DNA of 64,000 bases from NCBI GenBank assembly GCA_013397115.1, contig VWZW01001234.1, forward strand, positions 16,917-80,916, in the 5' to 3' direction. This DNA comes from Edolisoma coerulescens. Taxonomy: Eukaryota > Chordata > Aves > Passeriformes > Campephagidae. Below, one piece after another: positions 25,243-37,878 of this stretch. The stretch's first letter is position 1. Each line of letters begins with the position of its first letter. Below the pieces are notes generated by a model. That model searched no databases. It was not told where the DNA came from and saw only the letters and a program-made list of their open reading frames with translations. Both the position numbers and the translations under genes were made by a program.

Positions 25243-25326
25243 CTGATTAATTATTTCATTCCACACCAGGTTTATTAAGTTCTCTCATTCCACACCAGGT
25301 TAATTAATTCTTTCATTCCACACCAC
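25243..25326 (+). repeat. 28/29-bp tandem repeat, three copies
   Basis: CATTCCACACCAGGTT recurs at 25257, 25286 and 25314, with AT-rich TTAATTAATT-type spacers. Confidence 0.85.
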
Positions 25327-25581
25327 CCAGCTGCTGCTGAAAGGGAGGTTTCTCAGCCAGCTGCATTCAGAGTGGAGGCTGCTGCTCAGAAAAGCCTTCG
25401 TGGACAGTAAGCAAAAATAAGATTGGGCATTTTGAGATTCTTGTTAAAAAAGCATTATAACCCTTCAGAGTATTTTCTGAGGGGCAGTTGCCTTTTTGTT
25501 ACTTTTTTTTGTAATAGGACTGCACACCTGGACACCTGTAGCATGTAGAGGAAAACTGTTTTCATTGTGAAAATTAGAATA

Positions 25582-26040
25582 GAATCACAGAAACACAGGA
25601 GGGTTTGGGCTGGTAGGGACGTTAAATCCCATCCAGTGCCACCCCTGCCACAGGCAGGGACACCTTCCACTGTCCCAGGCTGCTCCAAGCCCCAGTGTCC
25701 AGCCTGGCCTTGGACACTGCCAGGGATCCAGGGGCAGCCACAGCTGCTCTGGGCACCCTGTGCCAGGGCCTGCCCACTCAAATAATTTATTCTTAATTTC
25801 TAATCCAAACCCACCCCCATGAGCTCAAGGCCATTCCCCCCTTGTCCTGTCCCTCCATCCCTTGTCCCAAGTCCCTCTCCACCCTTGTCCTGTCCCTCCA
25901 TCCCTTGTCCCCAGTCCCTCTCCAGCTCTCTTGGACCCCTTTAGGCACTGGAAGGGGCTCTAAGGTCTACCCAGAGCCTTGTTTCCCAGGCTGAACCCCC
26001 AACTCTCCCAGCCTTTCCTCCCAAGAGAGGTTTTAAATGA
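25582..26040 (-). mobile_element. CR1 LINE 3' fragment with internal duplication
   Basis: Antisense CR1 from the tail (CAGGAGGGTTTGGGCTGG) to CCAGCCTTTCCTCCCAAGAG. A 43-bp segment (CTTGTCCTGTCCCTCCATCC...) is duplicated in tandem at 25841 and 25884. A short segment after GCCTGCCCACTC is altered relative to the other copies. Confidence 0.9.
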
Positions 26041-28149
26041 TCCATGACTGATTTTTTTTCCCAGAATCACTTAAATCCAAGCTTGCCTGAAGTTTTACCA
26101 CACAGGCAGATCCCTGCCAATGCAGCATCTGATTTACCCTTCAGATGAGCCCACAAAGAGACAACTGATTTAACTGTTCAAAAGCCCTCTCTGCACAACA
26201 AATTCCTTTTAAAAAGCACAGGCCATAGGCAGAAAGAGAGACTTTGACTCTAAAAAAAACCCAAACACCAAAATACACATCTACAGTTCTTCTGCAGTGC
26301 TTTCACACTAATTTGCTGAGGTGGCTGCCTTTTACCCTCGATGTTTGTACTGCAGCGAAGTGCACTTGAGTCGACAAAGCAATCCCAGAGAAAGTGGTGT
26401 CAGGGCACTGAGTGGCTGTGGCTGAGCAAGCTCAGGATCCCCAGCCCAAACAGATAAAAAAACCCCCAGCTTTTAGGTCTTCTGAAAACACCGAGCACAA
26501 GAAAGGTTTAAAACGAGCAGGTACTGGTGGAAGGGAAAAGAAAACAACTGTTGAGCAGTGAGAGACGTGCCGGTGATGGGTCTGCAGCATCAGCAAGGGG
26601 TGCTCAGGGTCTGCATCCTGCAGTCCTGCCCTGCCTGTCCCTGCCTGTCCAAGGGGTTTGATGTCACCCGGTGGCTGCAGACACTTGGGATTCAGGGTGG
26701 GATGGTCCCTCTCATCATTTTACCAGGCAGTCACGCGGAGAGAGCCAAGGCAGCTCTAAAGGAGCCGCAGAGCAAACAGCCCGACAGCCAGGCAGCTTTT
26801 TTGTGCATCCTGTTCTTCAGAGGAACTGATAAAAATTCCATTAAGAAGCTTGGAATAAGCATGGAATATTATCTCCCCACGATATACCATTTCTTCAGTA
26901 GGAGCAAAGACACACAATATTTCAGCTGCTGACCAAGGAAATCAGGATAGGTAATGGAGATGAAGGCTCCCCAGGAAGCACCTCAGCCTCAGAAGGCTCC
27001 TCCAGCATATTTAGAACTCCAAATCCCTGTGAAGATCCCGTTCTGGGTACATTACACAAGCATCCGTATTTTCCAGACTTAACCTGAGCTGCTGCTTTGC
27101 TCCAGTGCCCAAGGCAGCTGTCCCAGGTCCCCTTTCCCCATCCTGCACCCTGCCAGCACAGCTTTGCTGGGCTTTACCTTTTGTTTGCTACATATTCATG
27201 TGTTTTCCATCAATTCAACAAACGCTGCCACAATGCTCTGAATATTGCTCAGCTGTATTTATTGAGCAGGAGCCTTCTTCAAAGCCCTGCAGCCAAAATT
27301 TTTGTGCCCAGTGAGCTTAAACAAATAATGTGATTCAATTTTATAACACTTGCCCATCACAGACCACAGCAAGAACCTTTAGTGGTGGAAAATGCTGAAA
27401 AAACGAGTGGAAATAGATCAAACCTGCCATCAAAAAAGTCCTTTATAGCTCACAGATGGAATTTCCAGTCAGAACAAGGAGAGCGTGAAGAGCCACTGTG
27501 CTCCAGAGGTGCCATGAGAGTGACAAGGATTCATGTCCCTGGCTCTGCCCAGTTTCCAGCTGGTCTCCCACCTGTTTGTCCTCACCAGGCTGGCAGGGCA
27601 GCCTCAATCCCTGTGGAAGCGTCTCCATTTGTACCTGCAAACACTGGGATAATGCTTAACCCGGATTTGTACATCCCAAGTGATGCTCTTAGCACCACGC
27701 CAGTGGTTTCCTATCTGAGTTATTTTTGGCTTTCAAATCAAGACAACACTTTTAAAAACTCCTAACACGTGTTTTGTCTGTGCAAGAGTAATGGCACAAA
27801 CCCAAAGAGCCGAGATTTGATCGATGATCGCCCTTTTGGAGTCACTTTGCCTACCTGGATCACGCTAACACTCATCCCTGCACCAAGTCCAAAGGGGAAA
27901 AAGTTGGGGATTTATGAGGGAGGGGGTAATTTGTTCCTAGTCATAGACAAGACACGAAGCACCTGCCAGGGTGGTTGATGAGAAAATAACAGCACTTGCA
28001 AAACAGAAGGTGAAGCGGGCAGAGGTCGGGTCTGTCACCTCCCAGAGCCCAAAGTCACTCTCCCAGTGCTGAATCCCAACAAGCAGTTGAGTCCCTGTGC
28101 TCAGGGATCCCAGCCTGCCGTGCCTGCTGGAAACCCTCCTGCAGCGTTC
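26041..28149. other. Intron 1 segment, no gene or clear repeat
   Basis: Two kilobases without CR1. Open frames (for example 124 codons from 26558 and 127 codons from 27382, plus) match nothing I recognise. Confidence 0.5.
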
Positions 28150-28423
28150 GGGATGTCAGGATACACAGAACACACCCGACTGATTGCACACTTATACCAG
28201 ACCACTTTCTGTAAATGCTGAGAGGAGAAAGGAATTATTTTCATGGTTTGGGCTCCAGTGTAGCAGCAAATACTTTTGTTTTTTCCTGTTCTCTCTGCCC
28301 TTCAAAACAGACAGGCTACACAAAACGCCAATGTCAGGGACTTCTCTGCCTGCACGTACCCTCTAGAAATGGCAAAGCAGCAGATGAAAAACATTTCCAG
28401 AAATATTTATACTTCATCCTGAT
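28150..28423 (+). repeat. 274-bp sequence, copy A of an intron duplicate
   Basis: It matches 32301-32575 with three substitutions and one 1-bp indel, about 98.5 percent. Flanks are unrelated. TCAGGAT lies 6 bp inside the left end and its inverse ATCCTGA at the right end, a possible short terminal inverted repeat. I do not recognise the family. Confidence 0.95.
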
Positions 28424-28689
28424 CCAAACCCAGCACATGAGTGGAGGGAGCTTAGATGGGTAGTTAGCGTTCCCTTGGGAATCCAGACTGCACTACAGCA
28501 TCCACCCAGCACTGATCCAGGGAAAGGCCAGAGGAGCCTTCCTGCCGGGGCAGGCTGTGACCTGAGATACCTGTGAGAGTCACTTGGAAAGCAGCAGAAT
28601 GCCACCAGAAGGTGTGAAAGTACAGCTGGCCCAGCTGTGTCCCTTCTCCGAGCAGGAGCGGGGACACTTCAGTCACAGTCCAACTCCCA

Positions 28690-28900
28690 GCCATGCCCTC
28701 AGACAAGGGAAGGTCAGGGAAAGCCGGAGGATCTGCCTGCCTCGGGCTCTCCCAGCGCGCTCGTTGTCCCGGCATCCCAGCCCGGCGCTCGGGCGCAGCG
28801 CTAGCGGAGAAAAGCCTTCTCCTCTCCGCGCTTCGCCTCCCCCCGGGCCTCGCCGAGCCGGGCTTCCACCGGGAGCACAGAAAGCAATCGCGGATCTGAT
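28690..28900. promoter_or_regulatory. Short CpG-rich patch in intron 1
   Basis: The patch is dense in CpG (for example CCCAGCGCGCTCGTTGTCCC and GCGCAGCGCTAGCGG) within otherwise moderate-GC intron. No coding exon or splice pair is evident on the PRKG1 strand. It could be an intronic regulatory element or promoter, or simply GC-biased DNA. Confidence 0.35.
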
Positions 28901-29479
28901 GAGCAGGAGACGTTCTCCCCTTTGTGCCACCGCTGTCGGAACAGGATTTAAGTGTGCAGGGAGGCGTGAGGAGGAACAATAGATATCACACGCACACCCG
29001 TTGAGTGTTTAAATACCTGCCAAGTGTGGATGCACAGCCCTGTTCCCGGACTCAGACAGGAGCTGCGGATGAAGGCACACACGTATTCCCACGTTCCTAA
29101 CGGATTGATCCCACTCTTTGTCTGGATCCTCCCCACCAGCGAGACCTGGCTGTTGTTCGATCCACGGGCAGGACTGTAACAAGGACAAGTAATGCTGAAC
29201 ACTAACACGGAGCCTCTGGAGCTGGGGCAGGGCACGGCGGCCCCCGGGATGTCACCGAGGCGGCACAGGGCGTGCAGAGGGACCCTGTGACAGTGCAGCT
29301 CGAAGTCACTGCAGCTGCAGGGAAGCCTTCCCCTGCTCCCAGCAAGGGATTCCCGCTACAGTAATTCCCGCGAGGTGTAACTCCAGTCCCGGGATACAAC
29401 TTAAATGTGTATCCATTGCTGTCTCCATCCCGGTCCCTTTGGACCAGACTGTGAAGTTTAACATTGCAGTGAACTCCTC

Positions 29480-30060
29480 CCCTTGCTCCTGCTCGGGCCC
29501 ATCCAGCGACCCCAGTCCCTTGGGGATGTACCTGCTCCAGCCGGAGCCTTATCCACCAGCCACTCTCTCCAGGGGTTTACCTGCTGTGGTGCATTTATCC
29601 ACAGCCACACTCACTCTGAGGTGCTCCTGCTCCAGCATGGCCTTCTCCAGGAGCCACAGTCCCGGCAGGAATGAACCTGCTCCAGGAGTGAACCTGCTCC
29701 AGCAGTGAACCTGCTCCAGGATGGCCTTACCCACAGCCCCAGGCCCTGCAGGAATGAACAGCATGGATTTACCCACAGCCCCAGGCCCTGCAGGAATGAA
29801 CAGCATGGATTTACCCACAGCCACAGACCCTGCAGGAATGAACCTGCTCCGGGAATGAACCCGCTCCAGGAATGAACCTGCTCCAGCATGGATTTACCCA
29901 CAGCTGCAGTCCCTGCAGGAATGAACCTGCTGTGCCATGAGCTTATCCATGGCCTCCTGCACAGCCAGTGATGCCTCAAGGTGTTCCTGCTCCAGCAGGG
30001 ACCTATCCTTGTGCCACAGTCCCTTTGGAGTACAGACACTTTGAGATGTTCCTGCTGGAG
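29480..30060 (+). repeat. Complex minisatellite with a 42-bp core
   Basis: GAATGAACCTGCTCCAG-type units are repeated irregularly across the region. Between 29729 and 29855 a unit beginning ACCCACAGCC is repeated at an exact 42-bp spacing (29729, 29771, 29813). As 42 is a multiple of three, the minus strand shows repetitive open frames; these are not genes. Confidence 0.85.
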
Positions 30061-31396
30061 GTGTAACCCCAGCACCTCCACTCGTTCACAGCCCTCACCC
30101 CAGCTGGGATGGGGGAGACAATCAGAAGGGTGAAAGGGAAAAAACTCGTGGGTTGATAAAAAGGCAGGTCAACAGGTAAAGCAAAAGCCACAAGGAATTC
30201 ATTCCGTGTTTTCCACGGGCAGGTGGGTGTTCAGCCATTCCCGGGAACACAGGGCTCCATCCTGTGCAACAGGTGCTTGGGAAGACAAATGCCATTACTC
30301 CAAACATTTCCCACTCCATCCATCCTCCTTCCCCAGCTTTCCATGCTGAGAACACGACTCCATATGGTTTGGGACACTCCTTGGGCAGTTGGGATGAGCT
30401 GTCCCAGCTCTGTCCCCTCCCAATTTCTTGTGCACCCCCCGCCTGCTTGCTGGTGGGGCAGGTGAGGAGCAGAAGAGGCCTTGGCACACCAGGAAAGCCG
30501 GACTGGCAGGAAAATCCAGCTTCCTGTGGTAACTTGTGCTCCACTCACTGGAGGTTCTCTGCCTCCAGATGTACACAGGAAACAAGGCGGTTTTTTAGGG
30601 AGGTGTAAAGTCGGGACCCCACTGGATGGGACAGCTGTGTAGGAGGAAGAGCTTTGGGGCAGTGAGGGAAGAGAATAAGCAGCACCCATGGGAAGAGAGA
30701 AAAATCTTGGGCAGAAGGAGCAGCAGGAACCAGACACCCAGGGAAGTAACCAAGGGCTCAGAAGCAAAGGGAGGCTCCTCACCACAAAATACAGGCGCTG
30801 CTAAAGGATGCTCATCTCCTCCAGCTGACCATGTCCACCCTTAAGCTTCACACAGCCCCCTACCTGTTCTAACTTAGGCAATCCTGCAATTTCAAGGCAG
30901 AGAGCTGGAGGCTAACTCTGTATTTCCAGGACGCCTGATCTTCCAGCTCACCTAAAGGAATTTCTCAGGAGTTTATAAGAGGCTGATTTTGAAAGCATCT
31001 CTACAGCTGAAGCGAAGTATCATTTCCAACAAGCCTTAAGGTCTGGCTGAGTGGCACCATTTGCATCATGTTTGCTCTATCTCCACCTCCCTGAAGTGCT
31101 TGGTCACTGCCCTGATGTGCTGCTGGCAGTCCCAGGGCCATTGATTTCCTCTATTCACCAGAAATATCACCCACCAAGAAGGTTATTTTCCTCATTTAGC
31201 CTGTGGACTCCAAGAGCCATAATGAATTCCCCTCAGCGCCGGATCTCTGCACACAAATGACATCAAACAGGCAGTTCAAATCCTAACGAGCACTGACACA
31301 TCCCAGGGACCCCCTTTCACTGGGGGCAGGGAACAGTGGCTCTCCATTTCCATCACATCCTTTGCTCCTGAATCTCAGCAATACTCTGTGGTCACA
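30061..31396. other. Intron 1 segment, no gene seen
   Basis: Mixed-composition DNA. Several overlapping frames near 30220-30790 on both strands are stop-poor only. Confidence 0.5.
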
Positions 31397-31495
31397 GAAA
31401 CCAACAGCATTTCCACATCTGGACTTGAAGGGACTTTAAATTCACCTCGCTCATGGGCAGTAACACCTTCCACTAGGCCAGGAAGGGTGCCCACA
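31397..31495 (-). mobile_element. Old CR1 3' end fragment
   Basis: GGACTTGAAGGGACTTTAAA, then CATGGGCAGTAACACCTTCC and ACTAGGCCAGG recall the CR1 tail, but divergence is high. Confidence 0.6.
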
Positions 31496-32300
31496 GTCCT
31501 TCTGGCTCTGTAAAAAATTCCCTCTACTCCACTGATATTAAAGCCTGATTGTTTTCCCTTCTAATAAAGGTGTATTTGCATGAATGCAATACTCCCCTAC
31601 ATGTGCTAAGTATGTAAGAGCACATACATGTCATTAAATATATATATTTCTCTTCACATTCAACACAAAGTATGTGTGCATTTACAAGACTCCAACTTAA
31701 TTTTCTATCAACCCTGGCAGTTCCATTATGATTCCTCCTCTTTGTTCATGTCACCCACAGCCACCACCTCACAGAACATTAAATAAGTGGACAAAACGAG
31801 CTGGCCTGGGCTGGGCAGTTCCCAAATCCACATCAAGCCCAAGTCATGGAGCTGCTGTGCAGCTTTCCTGACACAGCCGGGGTGTTTGACAGGAAACACC
31901 TCCAATAAATGTGCTCACAAAGCGAATCAAAGAAGGGAGTTTGGGGAAAAGAAGCTCCAGGCAGGAATTGCTGCAGCCTGACAAGGAGCTTTTCTTCACT
32001 GCTGCCCTGCTTCAAGTTTGCTCCTAATGAACGAACCCCGAGCACAGCCCACAGACCCCAGACTTCTGAAAGTCTGACAGCCCATTTTCGACTTGGAAAG
32101 CAGGCACGGGTGTTGAAGTTTGGCTCTCCCTGCTCAGGCTCTGGTTTCCAAGGAAACCAGTGGCTGCAAGAGCCTTGCAAAACGCCAGTCCTGTGCTCCT
32201 GCTCGGAGCACGCTGCGCTGGAGCTTCCCCCGACACAAACCCTGCCAGGCAGGGGCTTCAGCACCATTTCCAAACCACCTGGATGCAATTCCAGGCCTTT

Positions 32301-32575
32301 GGGATGTCAGGATACACAGAACACACCCGACTGATTGCAACACTTATACCAGACCACTTTCTGTAAATGCTGAGAGGAGAAAGGAATTATTTTCATGGTT
32401 TGGGCTCCAGTGTAGCAACAAATACTTTTGTTTTTTCCTGTTCTCTCTGCCCTTCAAAACAGACAGGCTACGCAAAACGCCAATGTCAGGGACTTCTCTG
32501 CCTGCACGTACCCTCTAGAAATGGCAAAGCAGCAGATGAAAAACGTTTCCAGAAATATTTATACTTCATCCTGAT
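32301..32575 (+). repeat. 275-bp sequence, copy B of an intron duplicate
   Basis: Second copy of the 28150 sequence, same orientation, 4.15 kb away, with equally sharp boundaries (GGGATGTCAGGATACAC ... ACTTCATCCTGAT). It contains no long open frame unique to it. Confidence 0.95.
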
Positions 32576-35500
32576 GCACATGCAAGGATTTGGGCCCTGT
32601 GAAAAGCCCAAAGCAAAGCCCAGCAGCACAGGCAGCAGGACTATCACTGATGGCAGTAAATAAGTGGCATTTAATCCACCCCCACCTCCAGCTCAGCTCT
32701 CCTGGACCCCTTGCCTTAGGAAGATGTTTGTGTTCAGTAACTCTTATCATCCTACAGCATCTATCTCAAGCAGGATAACCACAGAAACTGATACATAACA
32801 ACTCACTGTATCCTTTTAACTCTCTAAAGAAACAAATTTCCTCCTTGACTCCTATTTTCCATCTGGTGCTCAGCAAGTCCAGGATTCACAGAGTCCCCTC
32901 TCCTTCCAGAGGCCGCTGGCCAGGCTAAGTTCTGTGCTACTACGTCCATTTCTGCTCAGTTTCTGAACTCTGATCTGGATTTCTTCATTATTATTAATTT
33001 CAGACACGTAAGACACATCCTGTGTTTAGGAACACGGGATGCTGATGCTCAGGAATGCTCTCACAGAGTCTGGAAAGAAGGAATGCGTGTCCGTGGCCTG
33101 GGGACCTCGTTTTGTGTTGAAGCACTTTAAAACTCTCCACCTCCAGCATTCATACAGCTAAGGATGAATGTAATACAGCTCGGAGGAGTACAGGTAATTA
33201 TTCCAGTAGTACAGATAAAAGGAAAAAAGTTAATTCCGCAGAAAATGAAATTATGGAGCGGTGCTACAATTTAAAAATTTAAAAAAGAGTCAAGAAAATA
33301 ATTACCAGCTGTTAGTGTGCTCAGAGCTAGTGTACTTGCTGAACAGTGTTGTTTTGCATATAACCACCACGAAAATGTCACTGTAGCTTCTGAACAGAAC
33401 TACTTTGCTTTAAAACACAGTTTACTGACACCACACTGCTAAAATTAACACCCAAAAGCAACAGAAAAAGCCAGGGAAGTCCGTGTTCCTGGCGGAACAG
33501 AACCAAGGAGGACTGACACTGCGGCGATGTTTTATCCGGCAATTAAACTCATCTCGGCAAGAACCAGACTGAAAATGACAAAACAGCTACGTGGCTTTAA
33601 TAGCTTTGTTGGGAGATTTGTTTTTTACCTTTGAGTCAAAGCCCGCTGGAGTTTACACTCAGCATAAACATCACCTGCCTGAACAGGCGCGTTGAGAGAT
33701 GACCCAGAACACTGCTTCAGTAGAGAAAAATCGTACTTCTCTGCTTGACAACCTAGCACCACACAGCCATCCCTTACTACTGTGAGTAACCCAAACCTCA
33801 GAGGGCTGCCGTGTATTACACAAGGAGCTGAGCTGTCTCAGTGTCCCCTTGTCACTTCCCGAGGCACTAAAGCTGCTCGGAGCGTGAGTCACACGAGTGC
33901 ACAGAGGGGAGCCCCGTCACCGCCACCACTGCCGAGCCAGACCTGTCAAAACACGGGAAAATCACGCTCGGCTGCCTTGCTCCAGCACTATCCTTCCTGC
34001 GTTCACAGCTCTGGCAGGGAGAGCAGCATCCCTCACAGCAAAGCCTCATCCCTGTGGAGCTCCAGGGATCCTCCCCCTCACCACCGGGGCCACGCTGCTC
34101 CAGCACCACTCAACGCATTGCAATAAAATCCTGACCCTAAATCCTGACCCCTTAAAATGCGCTGAAAAACCCCACTGACATTAATGGATTTTTTCCATCG
34201 AGGATCAGCTTAAACTACATTCGGATGGATTCGGCATTAGAGCACATAACAGCAACCGCAGCATTGAACTGCTCTCAAAACAAATGATAAATGCATTTCA
34301 ATTAATTGCTCGCTGGACACGTCAGAGTGGATTGACACCCAAAAAAACGAAGGTTGCACCACTACATCCATCTCTGCTGACTGCTCGGGGCAAGATGCTT
34401 CACCAGAAAGCAATAAGACTCAAGAGGCCACCACCACCCCAGCTCCTGCCCCACATTCCAGGAAACCATCCCTGCAGGAGTGTGCCTCAGATCCTCCCCC
34501 CATCACTTCAACCACCAGTTCCCAGTGGTTTCATCATGTACCAACCATCCCCCAAATTATTTTAGGAAGAGGAGAGCATGGGGGTTGAGGGAANGGGGGG
34601 GGAAGGGGGGGGGGGGGGGGTTTAGATGAGTGGCTCCTGGGTACTGCAGCATACATAGCATTGATAAACACCAGAAGAGCATTTCATGCCAACACCCTAA
34701 ATACCAAGTGCTTTTCAAGGATTTCTGGGGGTTTTATGACTATTATGATCACTTAAAACACGCCTCTAGCCCCCAGAGGATGTGCACATTCGCCTTCAAA
34801 GAACCAATCTGGCCGTTGCAGGGATTTTGTTAAATCTCTTGTATGGATGTTGTACTTTCCCTAAGGCTATGCAACCAAGTATTTTATATTTCTTAAACCA
34901 GACCTCTTAAATACAACTCACAGGCTGCTCCTCCCCTCACAAACGAATCTCTGGGATTTTGGCAGATCCCCCAAAAGTCTGCTAACTCCCAAAACCAAGT
35001 TATTTTGCATTTTACTCAACATTTCTCACAAATGACACAGCACTTTGTCGTTGTCTCTGTTAACAGCAGAGCTTGTGCCACCTCAGCCGAGAGATCAGGT
35101 CCTTCACACTCACGAGCCCTGTGCTTTGTTCTACATTCTACTTCTACATTTCTTTTTTTCCTCCCTTCTGGAAAAGAAAACACGCTGATTACACAGCCTT
35201 CCAAAAAGGCAAACAGCTGTTGCCGAGCCCTGAACAAAGCAGCCTGTTAAAGTTAAAGTCCTGGGTATTTTCCCATGGCAGGGAAAGGGAAGAGTTGCAG
35301 CTTTGCTGGTTAAAAAGGCTCCTCTTTGCTCGGCTGCTCTGGACGGTTTGAACTGGAAAGGGAGTTCGGTACCAGCTCAGCCTCCCCGCATCCCCTCGGT
35401 GCTGACAGGCTGTTGGCAGCCAGGACATACCCTGCGAGAGGTCAGGGGTGTGGAAAAACAAACACAAGCAGCAATTTGGGAAGATGAAGAGGAGACAGAG

Positions 35501-35978
35501 ATTTGTCACAGCATTTTTTCTGCCACGGAAAACCCGGGCAGCTTTCTCCCCAGCCTGTGCCCTCTAACTCAGTCACTTCTTGCAAGTTATTTCCTGTGGG
35601 AGGGGGAAGAAAAAAGCCCCTTATTTTAAATAACTGGCTTCTAGTTACTTGAACAGGGAGACCAATAAAGATGCCAATGCCCAGTTCTTCTCACTGGCCT
35701 CGTAACTCGGAAGAAAATGGCTGGACCTGTCCCTCCACAGACTTTAGCTCCTCACATGAGCCCACAAAGTCCTGCTTCACTTTTAAAAACATTTTGGAGG
35801 CAAAACAAGCCCAACCCTGCAACAGCAACTAAAACTCTTACAGGTCTGAAAAAGCGATTTTAATTAACCATATGCATCTTAAATGGGGGCGATTGTGTGT
35901 AAGGGAAGATCCTGCAGATTTGTGGTATTTTTCCACATGAGGCAATTAAATTTACTTTCACACTTTGAAAGCCATTCA
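32576..35978. other. Long CR1-free intron stretch
   Basis: 3.4 kb without a CR1 copy. 33130-33640 is AT-rich and repeat-free, a candidate conserved noncoding element. The G-run at 34581 is the only strong low-complexity feature. Confidence 0.5.
34581..34620 (+). repeat. Long G-run with an ambiguous base
   Basis: A G-rich tract with an N at 34594 ends in a run of about 18 G. It is G-quadruplex-prone, and its length is unreliable. Confidence 0.85.
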
Positions 35979-36290
35979 TAGAATCCCAGAATGGTTTGGG
36001 TGGGAAGGGACTTTAAACCCCATCCAGTGCCCCCCCTGCCATGGGCAGGGACACCTTCCACTGTCCCAGGCTGCTCCAAGCCCCAATGTCCAGCCTGGCC
36101 TTGGACACTGCCAGGGATCCAGGGGCAGCCACAGCTGCTCTGGGCACCCTGTGCCAGGGCCTGCCCACCCTCCCAGGGAACAATTCCTTCCCAATATCCC
36201 ATCCAGCCCTGCCCTCTGGCACTGGGAAGCCATTCCCTGTGTCCTGTCCCTCCAGCCCTTGTCCAAAGCCCCTCTCCAGCTCTCTTATAA
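35979..36290 (-). mobile_element. CR1 LINE 3' fragment, young family
   Basis: Antisense CR1 with an intact tail (GAATCCCAGAATGGTTTGGG). It is almost the same as 46433-46780 over the GGACACCTTCCACTGTCCC to AGCCCCTCTCCAGCTCTC part. Confidence 0.93.
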
Positions 36291-36526
36291 CTCATTCAGT
36301 GTTCCACCACTCTATAACCCAGAAATCTTCTACGTGGCATCACAGCAGCTTCCACCACCACAGACCCTCAAGTTTCTACTGTGACCCTCATGATAATTCA
36401 CTTCCAACACATTTTCTGCTACTATTGATCCTACCCATCTCCAGCCACCTCTGCCAGATCAGGAGAGCAGATCCAGCATCACTTAAATACAAAAAAGAAA
36501 AAAAAAAAAACAAACCCCACAGGCTA

Positions 36527-36690
36527 CTTTGGAATCATTTTGGTTGGAAAACCCCTCTAAAATCAAGTCCAACCATTCCCCCAGTACTGCCAAGGCCACC
36601 ACTAACCACTGTCCCCAAGTGCCACATCCACCACTAACCACTGTCCCCAAGTGCCACTTCCACCTGCCTTTTGAACATCTCCTGGTGGCT
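36527..36690 (-). mobile_element. CR1 LINE fragment with 32-bp internal duplication
   Basis: Antisense CR1 tail (TTTTGGTTGGAAAACCCCTC) related to 51895-52205. A 32-bp segment containing ACTAACCACTGTCCCCAAGT is duplicated in tandem at 36601 and 36633. Confidence 0.8.
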
Positions 36691-36928
36691 TGACAAAACC
36701 AAAGGTTGGGTGCCGTAACCTCAAGAGTCACTGAGGTTCAGTGTGAACAGGGGAAAAAAGTCAACCCTTCTTTGCATATTTTGTTATTTCCAGGTCCTCT
36801 CCACCTTAACCCTCACCACCACCAGGAGTTATCTTGACCACCAGACTCGCAGGACTGACACAGAGCACTCAACTCTTCCCAGAGCCACAGACACTCCTGA
36901 AACCGTTAACAAGGATCTCCTCCTGTAA

Positions 36929-37045
36929 TCACAGACTGGTTTGGGCTGGAAGGGACCTTAAACCTTATCTCATTCCAACCTCCTGCCATGGGCAGGGACA
37001 CCTTCTACTATCCCAGGCTGCTCCAAAGCCCTGGAATGCCCCACC
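36929..37045 (-). mobile_element. Short CR1 3' end
   Basis: CACAGACTGGTTTGGGCTGG, AAGGGACCTTAAACC and GGGCAGGGACACCTTCTACT mark an antisense CR1 tail of about 115 bp. Confidence 0.85.
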
Positions 37046-37878
37046 TGAGCGATTACAACCTGCAGCCACAAGTTGACTTCAATATTGTCAATAATATGAG
37101 TAGTATTGGCCATGGATGATCAATATGAAACACTCCCTCAGAGCAGTGGCACACGTTGCACCCCACACCAGACTGCAGGGCGGCATTTACACAAGGAGCA
37201 ATTAAAATTCCAGCTGGAAAACGTTAATCCAAGGCTTTGCCAGGCTTCCTGTGTATTTCTCTGGGCACGGCGGAGGCTCCGGGCTCGCTCTGCTGAAACC
37301 TGCGGCGTTTCCTGGAGCTCTGGGAGCTCCATTTGAACCTCAGGGGCGCTGAGGGGCAACGACGCTGACAGGGAAACCAACACTTTTGGGGTTTTTTGCT
37401 TTCCCAGAGGAAGCGAACACCGTGGGATGCCTCATCCCACCTTGGATGCCTACCACACCCCCCAGGGATTTCACAGACCGCCGGCCCCGCCTCAGCCACC
37501 CCCGTCCCCCTCTCCTGACGGAGCCCGGCGCACACTTTTTGGGGTGTTTTATTCGTTCTGGGGGCCGCGGGGAGGCACTTCCCAGGCCACCGCCGTCCCT
37601 CCCCGACATCCTTTAGAACGCGCGGCCAGGCACCTTAAAAGGACAAAATATCTGTGGCGGTGGGAATGGGGGGGGCGGGAAGGGGAATGTGGGAATGGGA
37701 GCGCGGCGGGAGAGAGCGGCACTGGGACGCGGCGTGAGGGCCATGAGGGGCACGGCGGCCCGGCCCGCGCGGGGTCCCGCCATGGCGGCCGCCCTGAGGG
37801 CGGGCAGTTGCCTGGAGACGGCGGGGCCCCGCCATGGCGGCGGGAAGGGCTGAGGCTGCGCGGGGAGCGGGGCCAGCC

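Noticed and set aside
29549..30081. Repetitive minus-strand frames with IPAGPGAVGKSML-type units
   Set aside because: Produced by the 42-bp minisatellite, whose period is a multiple of three.
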